Positions 26,118 to 35,375 of a DNA stretch of 40,907 nucleotides are shown one piece after another. Both the position numbers and the translations under genes were made by a program. Position 1 is the stretch's first letter. Every line of letters begins with the position of its first letter. The notes under the pieces were generated by a model. It did no database searches, was not told the DNA's origin, and saw only the letters and a program-made list of their open reading frames with translations. The stretch is taken from assembly GCA_947449875.1 (NCBI GenBank), contig CANFSY010000011.1, positions 1-40,907 of the forward strand. Reading direction: 5' to 3'. This stretch comes from Paracoccaceae bacterium (GTDB lineage: Bacteria > Pseudomonadota > Alphaproteobacteria > Rhodobacterales > Rhodobacteraceae).

Positions 26118-28880
26118 TCAGGCCAATATCTTGGCAATCACCGCCGCCGCATCTTGCGCCGCCTGCGCCACCGCTTGGGTCAGGGCCGCATCATCAACCG
26201 CGTCTGTTTCGCGCAGCAAGAACGCCCGCGCCCCTGCCCCCACGTCTTGCGGGCTTAAGGCTTGGTCTGACAACAGCCGCGCGCTGGCGTGAAGCCGCCA
26301 GAAAAGCCTTGACGCCTTGGCCAGAACCGTCTCGTCCGTTTGCGACAGGTTGCCGCCAGAACGGCCAGCGGCCAACTGCCGATCAAGGCTGCGGGCGGGG
26401 CTTGCGGCCTGCAGGGCCAGCATTTGGGCGCACAGGTCGATGTCCATCAGCTTGCCGGTTCCATCCTTGGCCTCCCACGCAGAGCCGCCGGGTTTGGCTG
26501 TGGCAAGCCGTGCGCGCATGTCGGCCACATCGGCTTTGAGCTGCGCGCCTTGCCCCTTGCGGGCCAAAAGGTCGCGGCGAAAGGCGTCGACCTCGCCCGA
26601 CAGGCCGGCATCCCCCGCCACGATCCTTGCGCGGGTCAGGGCCAGATGTTCCCATGTCCACGCATCGTTTTCCTGATAGGCTTTGAACGCCGCAAGGGCT
26701 GTGGCCACAGGCCCCTGCCGCCCCGAGGGGCGCAGCCGCATATCCACCTGATACAGCCGCCCTTCGGCCATTTGCACCGTCAAAGCGGTGACGATGGCTT
26801 GGGTCAGGCGGGCGTAATAGATGCGCGTCGCCAAAGGGGTGCGGCCGGTTGAGGTGTCTTGGTCCAACGGATCATAGATCACGATCAGGTCAAGGTCGGA
26901 GGCGGCCGTCAACCGCCCCGATCCCAAAGACCCCATCGCCACCAACACCGCCCCGCGCCCGGGCGGCGGGCCATGGCGGCGGGCGAATTCGGCCAGCACC
27001 AAGGGCCATAGGGCGCAAATCACCGCCTCGGCCAGATCGGCATAGGATTTTCCCGCCTCGAAGGCGTCAATCAGCCCGCGCAGGTGATGCACGCCCACCC
27101 TGAAATGCCATTCTTTCAGCCAAAGGCGCGCCAGCCCCAAAACCCGTTCGTAATCGGCGGCACTGGATAAGCGCCTGTCCAGATCTTGCCGCAAGCCTGC
27201 AAGACCCGGCCAAGGGGCCCAGAACGATCCGCCAATCACCCCGTCCAACACCGCCGCATGGCGCGACAGATACAGCGCCAGCGCGGGGGCAGTGCCTGCG
27301 ATGTCGATGATCAGATCCACCAAGGGCGGGTTGGCCTGAAACAGGCTGAAAATCTGCACACCCGAGGGCAGGCCCGCCAGAAACCCGTCAAAGGCCATCA
27401 AAGCCTCGTCCGCGTGGGTGTGCTGCATCAGTTTGCGCAGCAATTGCGGTTTGAGGCGGGCAAAGATCGTCTGCGCGCGGTCAGAGCGCAGGGCGGGATA
27501 ATGTGTCCACCCCTCAACCACGGCGCGGGCTTGGGGCGAGATGTCGGGGATATCTTCGGCCGAGACGGGCGAAAAGAACCCTTCGGTCAGCTGATCGACA
27601 CGGCGCAAACGGTCCAGAAAGCTGCGGCGAAAGGTGGCCTCGTCTTGGCCGCAAAAGGCTGCGATGCGGGCGATGGCGGCGGGGGTTTCGGGCATGGTCT
27701 GGGTTTGCTCATCCAGCACCATTTGCAAACGGTGCTCGATCAGGCGCAGATCGCGGTAGGCTTGGATCAGGTCGTCCACCACATCAGCGGGCAGCCAGCC
27801 TTTGGCCGAAAGGGCCTGCAAGGCCCCCTCGGTGCCGCATCCGCGCAGATCGGGGTCGCGCCCGCCTGCAATCAGCTGGCGGGTTTGGGTGAAAAACTCG
27901 ATCTCGCGGATACCGCCAAGCCCCAGTTTCACATTATGCCCTTCCACCACCAAAGGCCCCTTTAAGCCGCGATGCTCGCGGATGCGCAGGCGCATGTCAT
28001 GGGCGTCTTGGATGGCGGCGAAATCCAGATGGCGGCGCCAGACAAAGGGGGTCAGGCTGGCCAAGAACCGTTGCCCTGCCGCGATGTCACCGGTACAGGG
28101 GCGCGCTTTGATATAGGCGGCACGTTCCCACGTGCGGCCCTCGGCCTCGTAATAAGCGCTGGCGGCGGCCATCGACAGGCAAACGGGGGTGACAGAGGCA
28201 TCGGGGCGCAGGCGCAGGTCGGTGCGAAAGACATAGCCTTCGGGGGTTTGGTCAGACAAAAGCGCCGTCATCTTGCGGGTGACGCGAATGAAAGCCGTGC
28301 GCACCTCTTGCGCGGTGTCGGGGTAAAGCGTTTCGTCAAACAGGCAGATAAGGTCAATATCTGACGAATAGTTCAGCTCAAACGCGCCCATTTTGCCCAT
28401 GGCCAGCACGACCATGCCCGCGCCCAAGGCAGGGTCGCCTTGGGGCAGTTTGCCGCGGCGCATCTCGTCAGCGACAAGGGTTGTCACGCACAGCTGCACA
28501 GCGGCATCGGCAAGTGCTGTCAGCGCCTCGGTCACCTGCGCCAGATCCCAAACACCCCCCAGATCGGCCAGCGCAATCAGCAAAGCCGCCCGCCGCTTGG
28601 CCCGCCGCAGGGCAGAGCCAAGGGTATCGGGCTGGGTTTGCGCCAGATCGGCCAAGATGTCGGCAAAGCCTGCCTCTGGCGGGCCAGATAACACCTGCCG
28701 CAGCCAGTCCCCCTCGGCCCGCGTCAGATCGCGCAGATAGGGCGCACACGAGGCAGAGGCTGCGACCAGATCGCGCAAGGGGGCGGGCAGATCGGCAAAG
28801 GCCACGCCGACCTCTTGCGCCACCGCAGGGTCATGGACCAGCGGGCAGGATGAGAGGCGAAAGGCGAAGGGTTGGGTCAT
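26118..28880 (-). CDS. glnE: Glutamine synthetase adenylyltransferase/adenylyl-removing enzyme
   Basis: GlnE adds AMP to glutamine synthetase when nitrogen is plentiful and removes it when nitrogen is short, under control of PII and glutamine. The 920-residue protein has two nucleotidyltransferase domains. The N-terminal deadenylylating one has the metal-binding pair in YSSDIDLICLFDE (171-183), and the C-terminal adenylylating one has GSLGSGRLTAASDLDL (about 655-670). Between them are helical regulatory regions with VEGHNVKLGLGGIREIEFF. The C-terminus is Ala-rich. Length is slightly below the enterobacterial enzyme (about 945) but normal for the lineage. It begins at ATG 28880, divergent from the YbaK-family gene, with TTGACC about 30 bases upstream as a possible -35. 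Confidence 0.96.
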   Translation of the reverse strand: MTQPFAFRLSSCPLVHDPAVAQEVGVAFADLPAPLRDLVAASASCAPYLRDLTRAEGDWLRQVLSGPPEAGFADILADLAQTQPDTLGSALRRAKRRAALLIALADLGGVWDLAQVTEALTALADAAVQLCVTTLVADEMRRGKLPQGDPALGAGMVVLAMGKMGAFELNYSSDIDLICLFDETLYPDTAQEVRTAFIRVTRKMTALLSDQTPEGYVFRTDLRLRPDASVTPVCLSMAAASAYYEAEGRTWERAAYIKARPCTGDIAAGQRFLASLTPFVWRRHLDFAAIQDAHDMRLRIREHRGLKGPLVVEGHNVKLGLGGIREIEFFTQTRQLIAGGRDPDLRGCGTEGALQALSAKGWLPADVVDDLIQAYRDLRLIEHRLQMVLDEQTQTMPETPAAIARIAAFCGQDEATFRRSFLDRLRRVDQLTEGFFSPVSAEDIPDISPQARAVVEGWTHYPALRSDRAQTIFARLKPQLLRKLMQHTHADEALMAFDGFLAGLPSGVQIFSLFQANPPLVDLIIDIAGTAPALALYLSRHAAVLDGVIGGSFWAPWPGLAGLRQDLDRRLSSAADYERVLGLARLWLKEWHFRVGVHHLRGLIDAFEAGKSYADLAEAVICALWPLVLAEFARRHGPPPGRGAVLVAMGSLGSGRLTAASDLDLIVIYDPLDQDTSTGRTPLATRIYYARLTQAIVTALTVQMAEGRLYQVDMRLRPSGRQGPVATALAAFKAYQENDAWTWEHLALTRARIVAGDAGLSGEVDAFRRDLLARKGQGAQLKADVADMRARLATAKPGGSAWEAKDGTGKLMDIDLCAQMLALQAASPARSLDRQLAAGRSGGNLSQTDETVLAKASRLFWRLHASARLLSDQALSPQDVGAGARAFLLRETDAVDDAALTQAVAQAAQDAAAVIAKILA

Positions 28881-28988
28881 AGCGGTGTTGTGATCTTAGG
28901 CGTAAGCGCGGTCAACTGGTCAGTGCGCCAAGGGCGGGGCTTGCGCAAAGATCGGGGGGATGGAAGTTTGCAGGCAAAGGAGCATCCC

Positions 28989-29462
28989 ATGAGCAAAAGC
29001 CTGACCCGCGTGCAAAACGCCCTGACCCAAGCGGGGGTATCGGCGCAAATCGTGCAAACCCCCGCCTCGGCCCGAACCGCGGCAGAGGCTGCGGCAGCGG
29101 TGGGGGGTGTGCTGGACCAGATTGTGAAATCTATCCTGTTTGCGGGCCAAAACGGCGGGCTTTATCTGTTTCTGACGGCAGGCGGCCAACAGGTCGATCT
29201 GGCCAAAGCCGCAGCCCTTGCAGGCCAACCGCTGCAACGCGCCGAGGCGGCGGTGGTGCGGCAGGTGACGGGCTTTGCCATTGGCGGTGTATCCCCGCTC
29301 GGGCACCTTTCCCCCTTGCCGATCTGGATGGACCCGCATCTGATGGCTTTTGCGCAAGTCTGGGCGGCAGCGGGCACGCCGCAGCACGTGTTTGCCATCG
29401 CCCCGACGACCTTGCAGCACGTAACCCAAGCCATTGTGGCCACGTTCACCCAAAACGCTTAG
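28989..29462 (+). CDS. YbaK/ProX-family aminoacyl-tRNA deacylase
   Basis: This 157-residue protein belongs to the YbaK/EbsC editing superfamily, which hydrolyses mischarged tRNAs (for example Cys-tRNA(Pro) or Ala-tRNA(Pro)). Family wording includes [22 protein letters not shown] (family lysine in VKS), [26 protein letters not shown] and LPIWMDPHL. Which tRNA it edits cannot be read from sequence by eye. I chose ATG at 28989, six bases after AAAGGAG; a longer frame upstream overlaps the glnE promoter side and has no ribosome-binding site. rsmA follows after 73 bases on the same strand. Confidence 0.9.
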   Translation: MSKSLTRVQNALTQAGVSAQIVQTPASARTAAEAAAAVGGVLDQIVKSILFAGQNGGLYLFLTAGGQQVDLAKAAALAGQPLQRAEAAVVRQVTGFAIGGVSPLGHLSPLPIWMDPHLMAFAQVWAAAGTPQHVFAIAPTTLQHVTQAIVATFTQNA

Positions 29463-29535
29463 CCCCCCAAAGCCCGCGCGGGGTTGCACAATAAACCGAT
29501 CCGCGACAGGTAGGGGCATAGGATGGGAGACGCAC

Positions 29536-30384
29536 TTGGCCACGATTGACGGACTGCCCCCGCTGCGCGAGGTGATTGCAAGCTATGATCTGGTGGCCAA
29601 GCGCCAACTGGGTCAAAACTTTTTGCTGGATTTGAACCTGACGGCCAAGATCGCCCGCTTGGCAGGCGATCTGGCGGGGTCAGATGTGCTAGAGATCGGC
29701 CCTGGCCCCGGTGGACTAACACGCGGCTTGCTGGTCGAGGGCGCACGGCGGGTTGTGGCGGTGGAGAAAGACCCGCGCTGCATTGCGGCCTTGCACGACA
29801 TTTCCGCCGCCTATCCGGGCCGTTTGCAGGTGGTCGAGGGCGATGCGATGGACATCGACATGGCCGCTCTGATGGTGCCGCCGGTGCGGATTGCGGCCAA
29901 CCTGCCCTATAACGTGGGCACCGAGCTTTTGATCCGCTGGCTGACACCCAAGATCTGGCCGCCCTTCTGGACCTCGATGACCTTGATGTTCCAGCGCGAA
30001 GTGGCGCTGCGCATCACGGCCAAACCGGGGGATGATCACTATGGGCGGCTGGCCATTTTGTGCCAGTGGCGGTCAGACGCCAAGATCGTCATGCACCTTC
30101 CGCCCGAAGCGTTTACCCCTGCGCCCAAGGTGCATTCCGCCGTGGTGCATCTGACACGGCTGGACGCGCCGCGCTTTGAGGCGGATGCCAAAACCCTCTC
30201 ACGGGTGGTGGCCGCAGCTTTTGGCCAAAGGCGCAAGATGCTGCGATCCAGCCTGAAACCCTTGGGCGGCGATGTCGAGGGGCTACTTGCCACAGCCGGA
30301 ATCCCCCCCACCGCAAGGGCGGAAGAGATTGAACTTGAACGCTTTTGCGCCCTTGCCCGCGCTGTCGCGCAAAGAGACGGCTAA
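29536..30384 (+). CDS. rsmA: 16S rRNA dimethyladenosine transferase RsmA (KsgA)
   Basis: RsmA dimethylates two adjacent adenosines (A1518 and A1519 in E. coli numbering) near the 3' end of 16S rRNA during late 30S assembly. The 282-residue protein has the family N-terminus [11 protein letters not shown], the QNFLLD motif (27-32), the SAM-binding loop [11 protein letters not shown] (52-62) and the NLPY active site (122-125). The start is TTG at 29536, six bases after GGAG; it gives the normal N-terminus, whereas the upstream start at 29434 would add 34 odd residues and overlap the YbaK-family gene. Loss of KsgA function gives kasugamycin resistance in other bacteria. The short hairpin AGACG-GCTAAG-CGTCT spans the stop codon. 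Confidence 0.96.
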   Translation: MATIDGLPPLREVIASYDLVAKRQLGQNFLLDLNLTAKIARLAGDLAGSDVLEIGPGPGGLTRGLLVEGARRVVAVEKDPRCIAALHDISAAYPGRLQVVEGDAMDIDMAALMVPPVRIAANLPYNVGTELLIRWLTPKIWPPFWTSMTLMFQREVALRITAKPGDDHYGRLAILCQWRSDAKIVMHLPPEAFTPAPKVHSAVVHLTRLDAPRFEADAKTLSRVVAAAFGQRRKMLRSSLKPLGGDVEGLLATAGIPPTARAEEIELERFCALARAVAQRDG

Positions 30385-30432
30385 GCGTCTGTTCTGCGCC
30401 ACGGCGGGGGGCCTGCGGGCTTTTGGGCCGCG

Positions 30433-31629
30433 TTACTCGGCAGCAGGCTCGGTCGATGTTTGGGGGCCAGCCTCGTCAGCCGCAGGCTTTTTGGCCGCTT
30501 TGGTGCGGGTCGAAGGGGCGCGGGGTTTCTTGGGCGGTGCTGCGAGATCGCCCTGAACGGGGGAATCGGGCGCGCTTGTGACGGGTGCGGTCGTCACGGG
30601 TGCAGGGCTTTCCACAGCAACGGGGGCTGCGACCTGCGGTTCGGGGGCCACCACGGGCTGCGATAGTTCGAAGCGGGGTTGTTCGACAGCGCGATCCTGA
30701 GGGGTGCGGTCTAGTACGGGGCGTTCCTGAGCGGGGCGGTCTTGCTGGGTACGCTCAGGCTGGGCCCGCTCATACGGGGCGCGGTCGGGCTGTGCGCTGC
30801 GCTCGCCTTGGGGAGTGCGGTCTTGATAGGGGCGGTCTTGGCGAGGCTGTTCGGACCGCGGATGATCTGTGCGCGGCTGGTCATTGCCGCGCCCTTCTGC
30901 GCGATTCTGATCGACACGCGGCGGATAGGGGCGGCGCTGGCCTTCGGCGCGTTGGTTGTCGTTGCGCTGGTTGTCGTTGCGCTGATTATCCCCACGCTGG
31001 CCGTCATTGCGCTGGTTATCCCCGCGCTGGCCTTCGCCACGCTGGGTGTCAAACCGCTGGCCATCCCCACGCTGGTTCTCGCTACGCGGGTTATCCCCAC
31101 GCTGGCCGTTTTGCGGGCGGCGGTAGTCGTCGTGGCGCTGCGGGCGCTGGTCGGGGCTGCGGTCTTGTCTAGGTTCGCGCGGGGCGGCTTCGGGGGTTTC
31201 CACCAAGCCTGCCTCTTCATAGCCGATCATCTCGACCATGTCGTGGGCGGCGACATCGGGCTGTTCGTCGCTGCGGTCATCGCGGTATTCGGGGCGGTAA
31301 TCGCCACGATCACCCTGACCACGCTCGCGCGGTTGGCCCGATTGCGGATAGCTTTGCTGGCGGCTTTCTTGTTCGGCGGCCAGCTCGCGGTTGGCTTCGG
31401 CCAAAAGCCTTGTGTAATGTTCAGCATGTTGCAGAAAGTTTTCAGCGGCGACACGGTCGTTGGACAGCTGCGCATCGCGGGCCAGAAACTGGTATTTCTC
31501 GATCAACTGGGCCGGGGTGCCACGCACCTTGCCGTCGGGGCCCGAACTGTCGAACACTCGGTTGATGATGTTACCGAGCGTGCGTGGGCGGTTCGTCTTC
31601 GAACGCGAACGGGACTTGGAAGAGCGCAT
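30433..31629 (-). CDS. DUF4167 protein with disordered repeat region
   Basis: The first 80 residues match DUF4167 (SKTNRPRTLGNIINRVFDSSGPDGKVRG, then QLIEKYQFLARDAQLSNDRVAAENFLQHAEHYTRLL), a domain of alphaproteobacteria with unknown function. The rest of the 398 residues is disordered: an Arg/Gln/Asp-rich stretch with a pentapeptide repeat of QRxDN type (coded at 30934-31113), then further Gln/Arg/Pro units, and a basic Ala/Pro/Lys end. Many Arg-rich disordered tails bind RNA, so ribonucleoprotein binding is possible but unproven. I chose ATG at 31629, four bases after AAGGA; 15 upstream in-frame codons lack support. It is convergent with rsmA. Confidence 0.85.
   Translation of the reverse strand: MRSSKSRSRSKTNRPRTLGNIINRVFDSSGPDGKVRGTPAQLIEKYQFLARDAQLSNDRVAAENFLQHAEHYTRLLAEANRELAAEQESRQQSYPQSGQPRERGQGDRGDYRPEYRDDRSDEQPDVAAHDMVEMIGYEEAGLVETPEAAPREPRQDRSPDQRPQRHDDYRRPQNGQRGDNPRSENQRGDGQRFDTQRGEGQRGDNQRNDGQRGDNQRNDNQRNDNQRAEGQRRPYPPRVDQNRAEGRGNDQPRTDHPRSEQPRQDRPYQDRTPQGERSAQPDRAPYERAQPERTQQDRPAQERPVLDRTPQDRAVEQPRFELSQPVVAPEPQVAAPVAVESPAPVTTAPVTSAPDSPVQGDLAAPPKKPRAPSTRTKAAKKPAADEAGPQTSTEPAAE
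30934..31113 (-). repeat. Twelve tandem 15-bp units inside the DUF4167 gene
   Basis: Twelve back-to-back units of 15 bp, each beginning with a variant of GCGCTGG on the plus strand, encode QR-containing pentapeptides on the minus strand. Units at 30949-30978 are nearly identical and others differ at several positions, so the array has expanded at different times. It is in frame and keeps the reading frame at any copy number. Confidence 0.92.
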
Positions 31630-31840
31630 GTTGTCCTTTGATCCACTTGTCCTGCGCCCCATCGCCTTGATCAAAACGATCAGCAGTAAGTTCAGCGAGA
31701 GGCGGGCATCCGCAGGCTTCGAGGCGGCCAGAATGGCCTTCCGCGTCAGCTTGCGTGATCCTCACTAACCACAGGTGCGCCCATCGGGCAAGAAGAAAGT
31801 GACAAATTACGATGCTTTGGGGGCATCAGGCTGGCGCACC
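31630..31840. other. Gap between the DUF4167 and prmC genes
   Basis: This 211-base stretch carries the DUF4167 ribosome-binding site at its left end. Near its right end is a weak hairpin (GATGC-TTTGGGG-GCATC, 31811-31827) that on the minus strand is followed by GTAATTTGTC; it may end the prmC transcript. I see no convincing promoter consensus, RNA gene or coding frame. Confidence 0.4.
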
Positions 31841-32680
31841 CTACAGATCACCTTGGGGTTTGGTGGCGCATACCACCCTGTCGCGGCCATCCAGATCCGG
31901 CAAAACGCAGATATCGCCCAAACCTTGGGCGGCCAGAAAGGCTGTGACGGCGGCGGCTTGGGTCGGCCCGATCTCAAGCAAAATCCGCCCGCCGGCCAAC
32001 AGGCGCGCAGGCGCGCTGGCGGCGATGCGGCGGTAGGCGTCCAAGCCGTCACCGCCGGGGGTTAGGGCGCGCGCAGGTTCCCAATCGCGCACTTCGGGGG
32101 CAAGGGCGGCCATTTCGGCTTGCGCGATATAGGGCGGGTTCGAGACGATCAGATCATAGCTGCCCGTCACCGCCCGCAGCCAATCCGAGGCCAGAAAACT
32201 GGCCCGCGTCACCCCGTGGCGCACTGCGTTGCGGGCGGCCACGCGCAAAGCTGCATCCGAGATATCAACCCCAAGCCCCGTGGCCATGGGCATCGCCAAC
32301 AGGCACGAAATCAGGATGCAGCCCGATCCTGTGCCAAGATCAAGCATCTTCACAAAGGGCCGCTCGATCGCCTTTTGCACCAGCACCTCGGTTTCAGGGC
32401 GCGGGTCCAGCGTGTCGCGCGTGACTTCAAAGCTGCGGCCCCAGAACAGGCGCTCGCCCAAGATCTGTGCCATGGGCTGGCGCGCAGAGCGGGTGGCGAT
32501 CAGGGCGGCAAAAGCAAGGGCCGCGTCAGCCGAAAGCGGGTCTTGCAGATGCAGCGTCAAGCGGTCGGCGGGAACCCCCATGGCTTTGGCCAACAACAGA
32601 CGGGCATCGCGGGGGGCATCTTCGATGCCTGCCGCGCGCAAGGTGGCGATGGCGTCGCGCAGCGTTAGGGTTGCGTTCAT
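31841..32680 (-). CDS. prmC: Release factor glutamine methyltransferase PrmC
   Basis: PrmC (HemK) methylates the glutamine of the GGQ motif in peptide release factors, which raises termination efficiency. The 279-residue protein has an N-terminal helical release-factor-binding domain, then the SAM site LDLGTGSGC (113-121) and the NPPY active-site motif (181-184). The RPETEVLV motif (94-101) is also typical. It overlaps prfA by four bases (ATGA) and follows it on the minus strand, so substrate and modifying enzyme are made together, a widespread arrangement. It ends TAG at 31841. Confidence 0.96.
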   Translation of the reverse strand: MNATLTLRDAIATLRAAGIEDAPRDARLLLAKAMGVPADRLTLHLQDPLSADAALAFAALIATRSARQPMAQILGERLFWGRSFEVTRDTLDPRPETEVLVQKAIERPFVKMLDLGTGSGCILISCLLAMPMATGLGVDISDAALRVAARNAVRHGVTRASFLASDWLRAVTGSYDLIVSNPPYIAQAEMAALAPEVRDWEPARALTPGGDGLDAYRRIAASAPARLLAGGRILLEIGPTQAAAVTAFLAAQGLGDICVLPDLDGRDRVVCATKPQGDL

Positions 32681-33729
32681 TCCGCGTCGGCCAAGCGGGC
32701 GGCGTGGTCGTGGGCGGTCAAGGCGTCGATCACGTCGGTCAGGTTGCCTTCCATGATCTGGCCCAAGGAATACAGCGTCAGGTTGATGCGGTGGTCGGTC
32801 ATGCGGCCTTGGGGGAAGTTATAGGGGCGGATGCGTTCCGAACGGTCGCCCGACCCGATCTGCGCTTTGCGGTCGGCAGAGCGTTCGGACGATATCCGCT
32901 CGCGTTCCAGCTCGTACAGGCGGGCGCGCAGCACGGCCATGGCATTGGCGCGGTTTTGGTGTTGGGATTTTTCCGACGAAGTGACGATGATGCCGGTTGG
33001 CAAATGGGTGATGCGCACGGCGGAATCGGTGGTGTTGACGTGCTGGCCACCTGCCCCCGAAGAACGCATGGTATCAATGCGGATGTCCGACGCCGGAATG
33101 TCGATATCAACCTCTTCGGCCTCGGGCAGTACCGCCACGGTGGCGGCCGAGGTGTGAATGCGCCCGCCCGCTTCGGTCGTGGGCACGCGCTGCACGCGGT
33201 GCACGCCGGATTCGTATTTCAACCGCGCAAAGACGCCGTCGCCTTGGATATGGGCGGTGAGTTCCTTGATGCCGCCAAGGTCGGAAAACTGCTCTTCAAG
33301 GATTTCGAATGTCCAGCCCATGCGTTCGCAGTACCGCTGATACATGCGCAGCAGATCAGCGGCGAACAGGCTGGCCTCGTCACCCCCCGTGCCGGGGCGG
33401 ATTTCCAAGATCGCAGGGCGGGCGTCGGCGGCGTCTTTGGGCAAAAGCGCAAGGCGCAGGGCCTGTTCCATTTCAGGAATGCGCGCTTTGAGAAGCGGCA
33501 ATTCGTCTTCGGCCAAGGCGCGCATTTCGGGATCGGCCAGCATCAACTCGGCCTCGGCCAAATCGTCCAGCGCTTGGCGGTAGGCGTTGATTTCGGCAAT
33601 CACGGGGCCAAGGTCGGAATATTCCCGGCTGAGCGCCGCAATGTCCGCCGGTGCCCCGCCCGCGTTCAACCGCGCCTCGACATAGTCGAAGCGTTGGGTG
33701 ATCTGGGCGAGTTTGTCTAAAGGCACCAT
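32677..33729 (-). CDS. prfA: Peptide chain release factor 1
   Basis: RF1 reads UAA and UAG stop codons. The 350-residue protein has the GGQ tripeptide in [16 protein letters not shown] (GGQ at 227-229) that triggers peptide release, and the stop-codon recognition motif of PxT type as PTT (183-185, in [15 protein letters not shown]). The domain order is the family's. It starts at ATG 33729, without a strong ribosome-binding site. A 9-bp hairpin lies about 30 bases upstream in the presumed leader. prmC overlaps its end. Confidence 0.97.
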   Translation of the reverse strand: MVPLDKLAQITQRFDYVEARLNAGGAPADIAALSREYSDLGPVIAEINAYRQALDDLAEAELMLADPEMRALAEDELPLLKARIPEMEQALRLALLPKDAADARPAILEIRPGTGGDEASLFAADLLRMYQRYCERMGWTFEILEEQFSDLGGIKELTAHIQGDGVFARLKYESGVHRVQRVPTTEAGGRIHTSAATVAVLPEAEEVDIDIPASDIRIDTMRSSGAGGQHVNTTDSAVRITHLPTGIIVTSSEKSQHQNRANAMAVLRARLYELERERISSERSADRKAQIGSGDRSERIRPYNFPQGRMTDHRINLTLYSLGQIMEGNLTDVIDALTAHDHAARLADAE

Positions 33730-33758
33730 GGGCGCGGTGTGGCGTGGAACGGCGGGGT

Positions 33759-33784
33759 GGTCAAGGGTGCTTGCGCCCTTGACC
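33759..33784. other. Hairpin upstream of prfA
   Basis: A perfect 9-bp stem (GGTCAAGGG / CCCTTGACC) with an 8-base loop lies between the DUF1499 gene and prfA. On the minus strand it has no T-run, so it is not a standard terminator. It may be a leader element of prfA, a Rho-type end or an operator. Another GGGTCAA follows at about 33796. Confidence 0.6.
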
Positions 33785-33814
33785 CTTGGGCATTTGGGTC
33801 AAACGGCGCGCAGA

Positions 33815-34270
33815 TTACAGCTGCGAGAGCCAATCTTTCAGCCGCGCCGCATTCACCCCCAGATCAGCCTGACCAAAGCGTTGGCGCGAGAGAATATCAA
33901 GGCGGCTGCCTTGCGCGGTTTGCGAGACTTCGGCGGTGATGTAATCGGGATAGCCCATCAGGAACGACCGCGAGGTCCACGTGATGCGCCCCTCGTCCGC
34001 GCTGCCGGCCAGATGAAGCGTGCGCGGCGAGGTGAGGGCGATGGCTTCCAGCTTGTCCAGCACTTGGCGAGGCGTAAGCGCGACAAGACACGCGGCGCGC
34101 GCGCCTTTGGGCACCAAAACGATGCGCTCGGCGCAGGGGCCGGGGGCGATGGGGTCAGTGGTGGCAACCGCGATGTGCCAATCTTTCGGGTCACTGGGGG
34201 CAAGGCGGATATAGGCCAGCAGGGCAACGCCCGCCAAAAGCACCAGCACAACAAGCGTCTTCCACGACAT
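33815..34270 (-). CDS. DUF1499 membrane-anchored protein
   Basis: This protein of about 151 residues has one N-terminal membrane segment (residues 4-21, KTLVVLVLLAGVALLAYI) and a periplasmic domain of the DUF1499 family, with RITWTSRSFLMGYPDYITAEV as its clearest family stretch. The function is unknown. Two starts are possible: ATG at 34276, in a TGATG overlap with the speB stop, or ATG at 34270, eight bases after AAAGG. I prefer the latter on spacing. It is probably co-transcribed with speB. Confidence 0.82.
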   Translation of the reverse strand: MSWKTLVVLVLLAGVALLAYIRLAPSDPKDWHIAVATTDPIAPGPCAERIVLVPKGARAACLVALTPRQVLDKLEAIALTSPRTLHLAGSADEGRITWTSRSFLMGYPDYITAEVSQTAQGSRLDILSRQRFGQADLGVNAARLKDWLSQL

Positions 34271-34275
34271 GATCA

Positions 34276-35241
34276 TCACCTTTGTGTCCGCGCCCAATGA
34301 TACAGGCACACCAATTCATAGGCCACATGCGCCCCCGCAATCGCCGTGGCCCCCGTGGTGTCATAGGGCGGCGAGACTTCGACCACATCGCCGCCAACCA
34401 TATTGATCCCCGCCAGATCGCGCAGCATCGCCGCCGCCTGCCAAGAGGCCAGCCCCCCCCAAACCGGCGTGCCCGTGCCCGGTGCAAAGGCCGGATCAAG
34501 CGCGTCGATGTCAAAGGTGACATAGGTGCTGGCATCGCCCACAATGTCTTTCGCCGCAGCCACAGCCCAAGCAGTGCCCTTTTCATGCACCTCGCGCGCG
34601 GTGATGACGTTGACGCCCAGATAATCCTCGGTCGTGGTGCGAATGCCGATCTGGACGGAACGCTTGGGGTCCACCAGCCCCGATTTCACCGCCTTGTAAA
34701 ACATGGTGCCGTGGTCGATGCGGGCATAATCGTCATCGGGCCACAGGTCGGAATGGGCATCAAAGTGAATCATCGACAGCGGGCCAAAGCGTTCGGCATA
34801 GGCGCGCAGGATGGGGAAGGTGATGAAATGATCGCCGCCCAGCGTTATCGACCCTGCCCCTGCGGCCAAGATGGTGCGGATATGGTCGGTCAGGGTCTGG
34901 GGAAAATCTTGGGTCTTGGCATAGTCAAAGGCCAGATCGCCGTAGTCGATGATGTTCAGATCTTCCAGCGGGTTGGTGGGCCAACCGGTGGGGGGATCGT
35001 AGGGCATCAGGGTTGACGCCTCGCGGATGGCGCGGGGGCCAAAACGGGTGCCGGCACGGTGGGTGACGGCTTGGTCAAAGGGCACGCCGGTGATGGCCAG
35101 ATCCACGCCGCTGAGGTCCTTGGTATAGCTGCGGCGTAAGAATGAGGTCGCCCCGCCAAAGGCATTCTCGAACGCATAGCCGCGCTGGCTGGTGCGGGTG
35201 AAGGCGGTGTCAACTTGGGATTTGGCGTCTTCTAAGGGCAT
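34276..35241 (-). CDS. speB: Agmatinase-type ureohydrolase
   Basis: The enzyme hydrolyses agmatine to putrescine and urea with two manganese ions. The 321-residue protein has all metal ligands of the ureohydrolase fold: His138 in GGDH, Asp161, His163 and Asp165 in HFDAHSD, and Asp244 and Asp246 in FDIDALDP, followed by FAPGTGTPVWGG. The N-terminal region (GVPFDQAVTHRAGTRFGPRAIR) is of the agmatinase type. Related enzymes act on guanidinobutyrate, so the substrate is likely but not certain. A candidate promoter (TTGACC, 17 bases, TACCTT) lies 66 bases upstream. Putrescine could be passed to the aminotransferase coded 1.5 kb away, but an AT-rich gene separates them. Confidence 0.9.
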   Translation of the reverse strand: MPLEDAKSQVDTAFTRTSQRGYAFENAFGGATSFLRRSYTKDLSGVDLAITGVPFDQAVTHRAGTRFGPRAIREASTLMPYDPPTGWPTNPLEDLNIIDYGDLAFDYAKTQDFPQTLTDHIRTILAAGAGSITLGGDHFITFPILRAYAERFGPLSMIHFDAHSDLWPDDDYARIDHGTMFYKAVKSGLVDPKRSVQIGIRTTTEDYLGVNVITAREVHEKGTAWAVAAAKDIVGDASTYVTFDIDALDPAFAPGTGTPVWGGLASWQAAAMLRDLAGINMVGGDVVEVSPPYDTTGATAIAGAHVAYELVCLYHWARTQR

Positions 35242-35306
35242 GGGCTTCTCGGGCTAACGCACGCGCGGGTCATTGAGGCCGGAGACGCCGTGGATCCGGT
35301 GGGGGC

Positions 35307-35335
35307 AAGGTAGGTTGTGGGGGGCGGTTGGTCAA
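35307..35335 (-). promoter_or_regulatory. Candidate housekeeping promoter of speB
   Basis: On the minus strand, TTGACC (35330-35335) and TACCTT (35307-35312) are spaced by exactly 17 bases, a good match to a housekeeping sigma promoter. Transcription would begin near 35300, giving a leader of about 60 bases before the speB ATG. Confidence 0.55.
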
Positions 35336-35375
35336 CGGGGGGGACGATCATCTCAGCCCCAGAATGCGACAGCTT

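Noticed and set aside
25109-28880. A new nucleic-acid system from ruvX, DUF1289 and glnE neighbours
   Set aside because: Each gene is a common housekeeping or conserved family member in this lineage; only the shared tail is kept as a finding.
30934-31113. Possible CRISPR-like repeat array
   Set aside because: Units are contiguous 15-mers without spacers and are in frame inside a protein gene.
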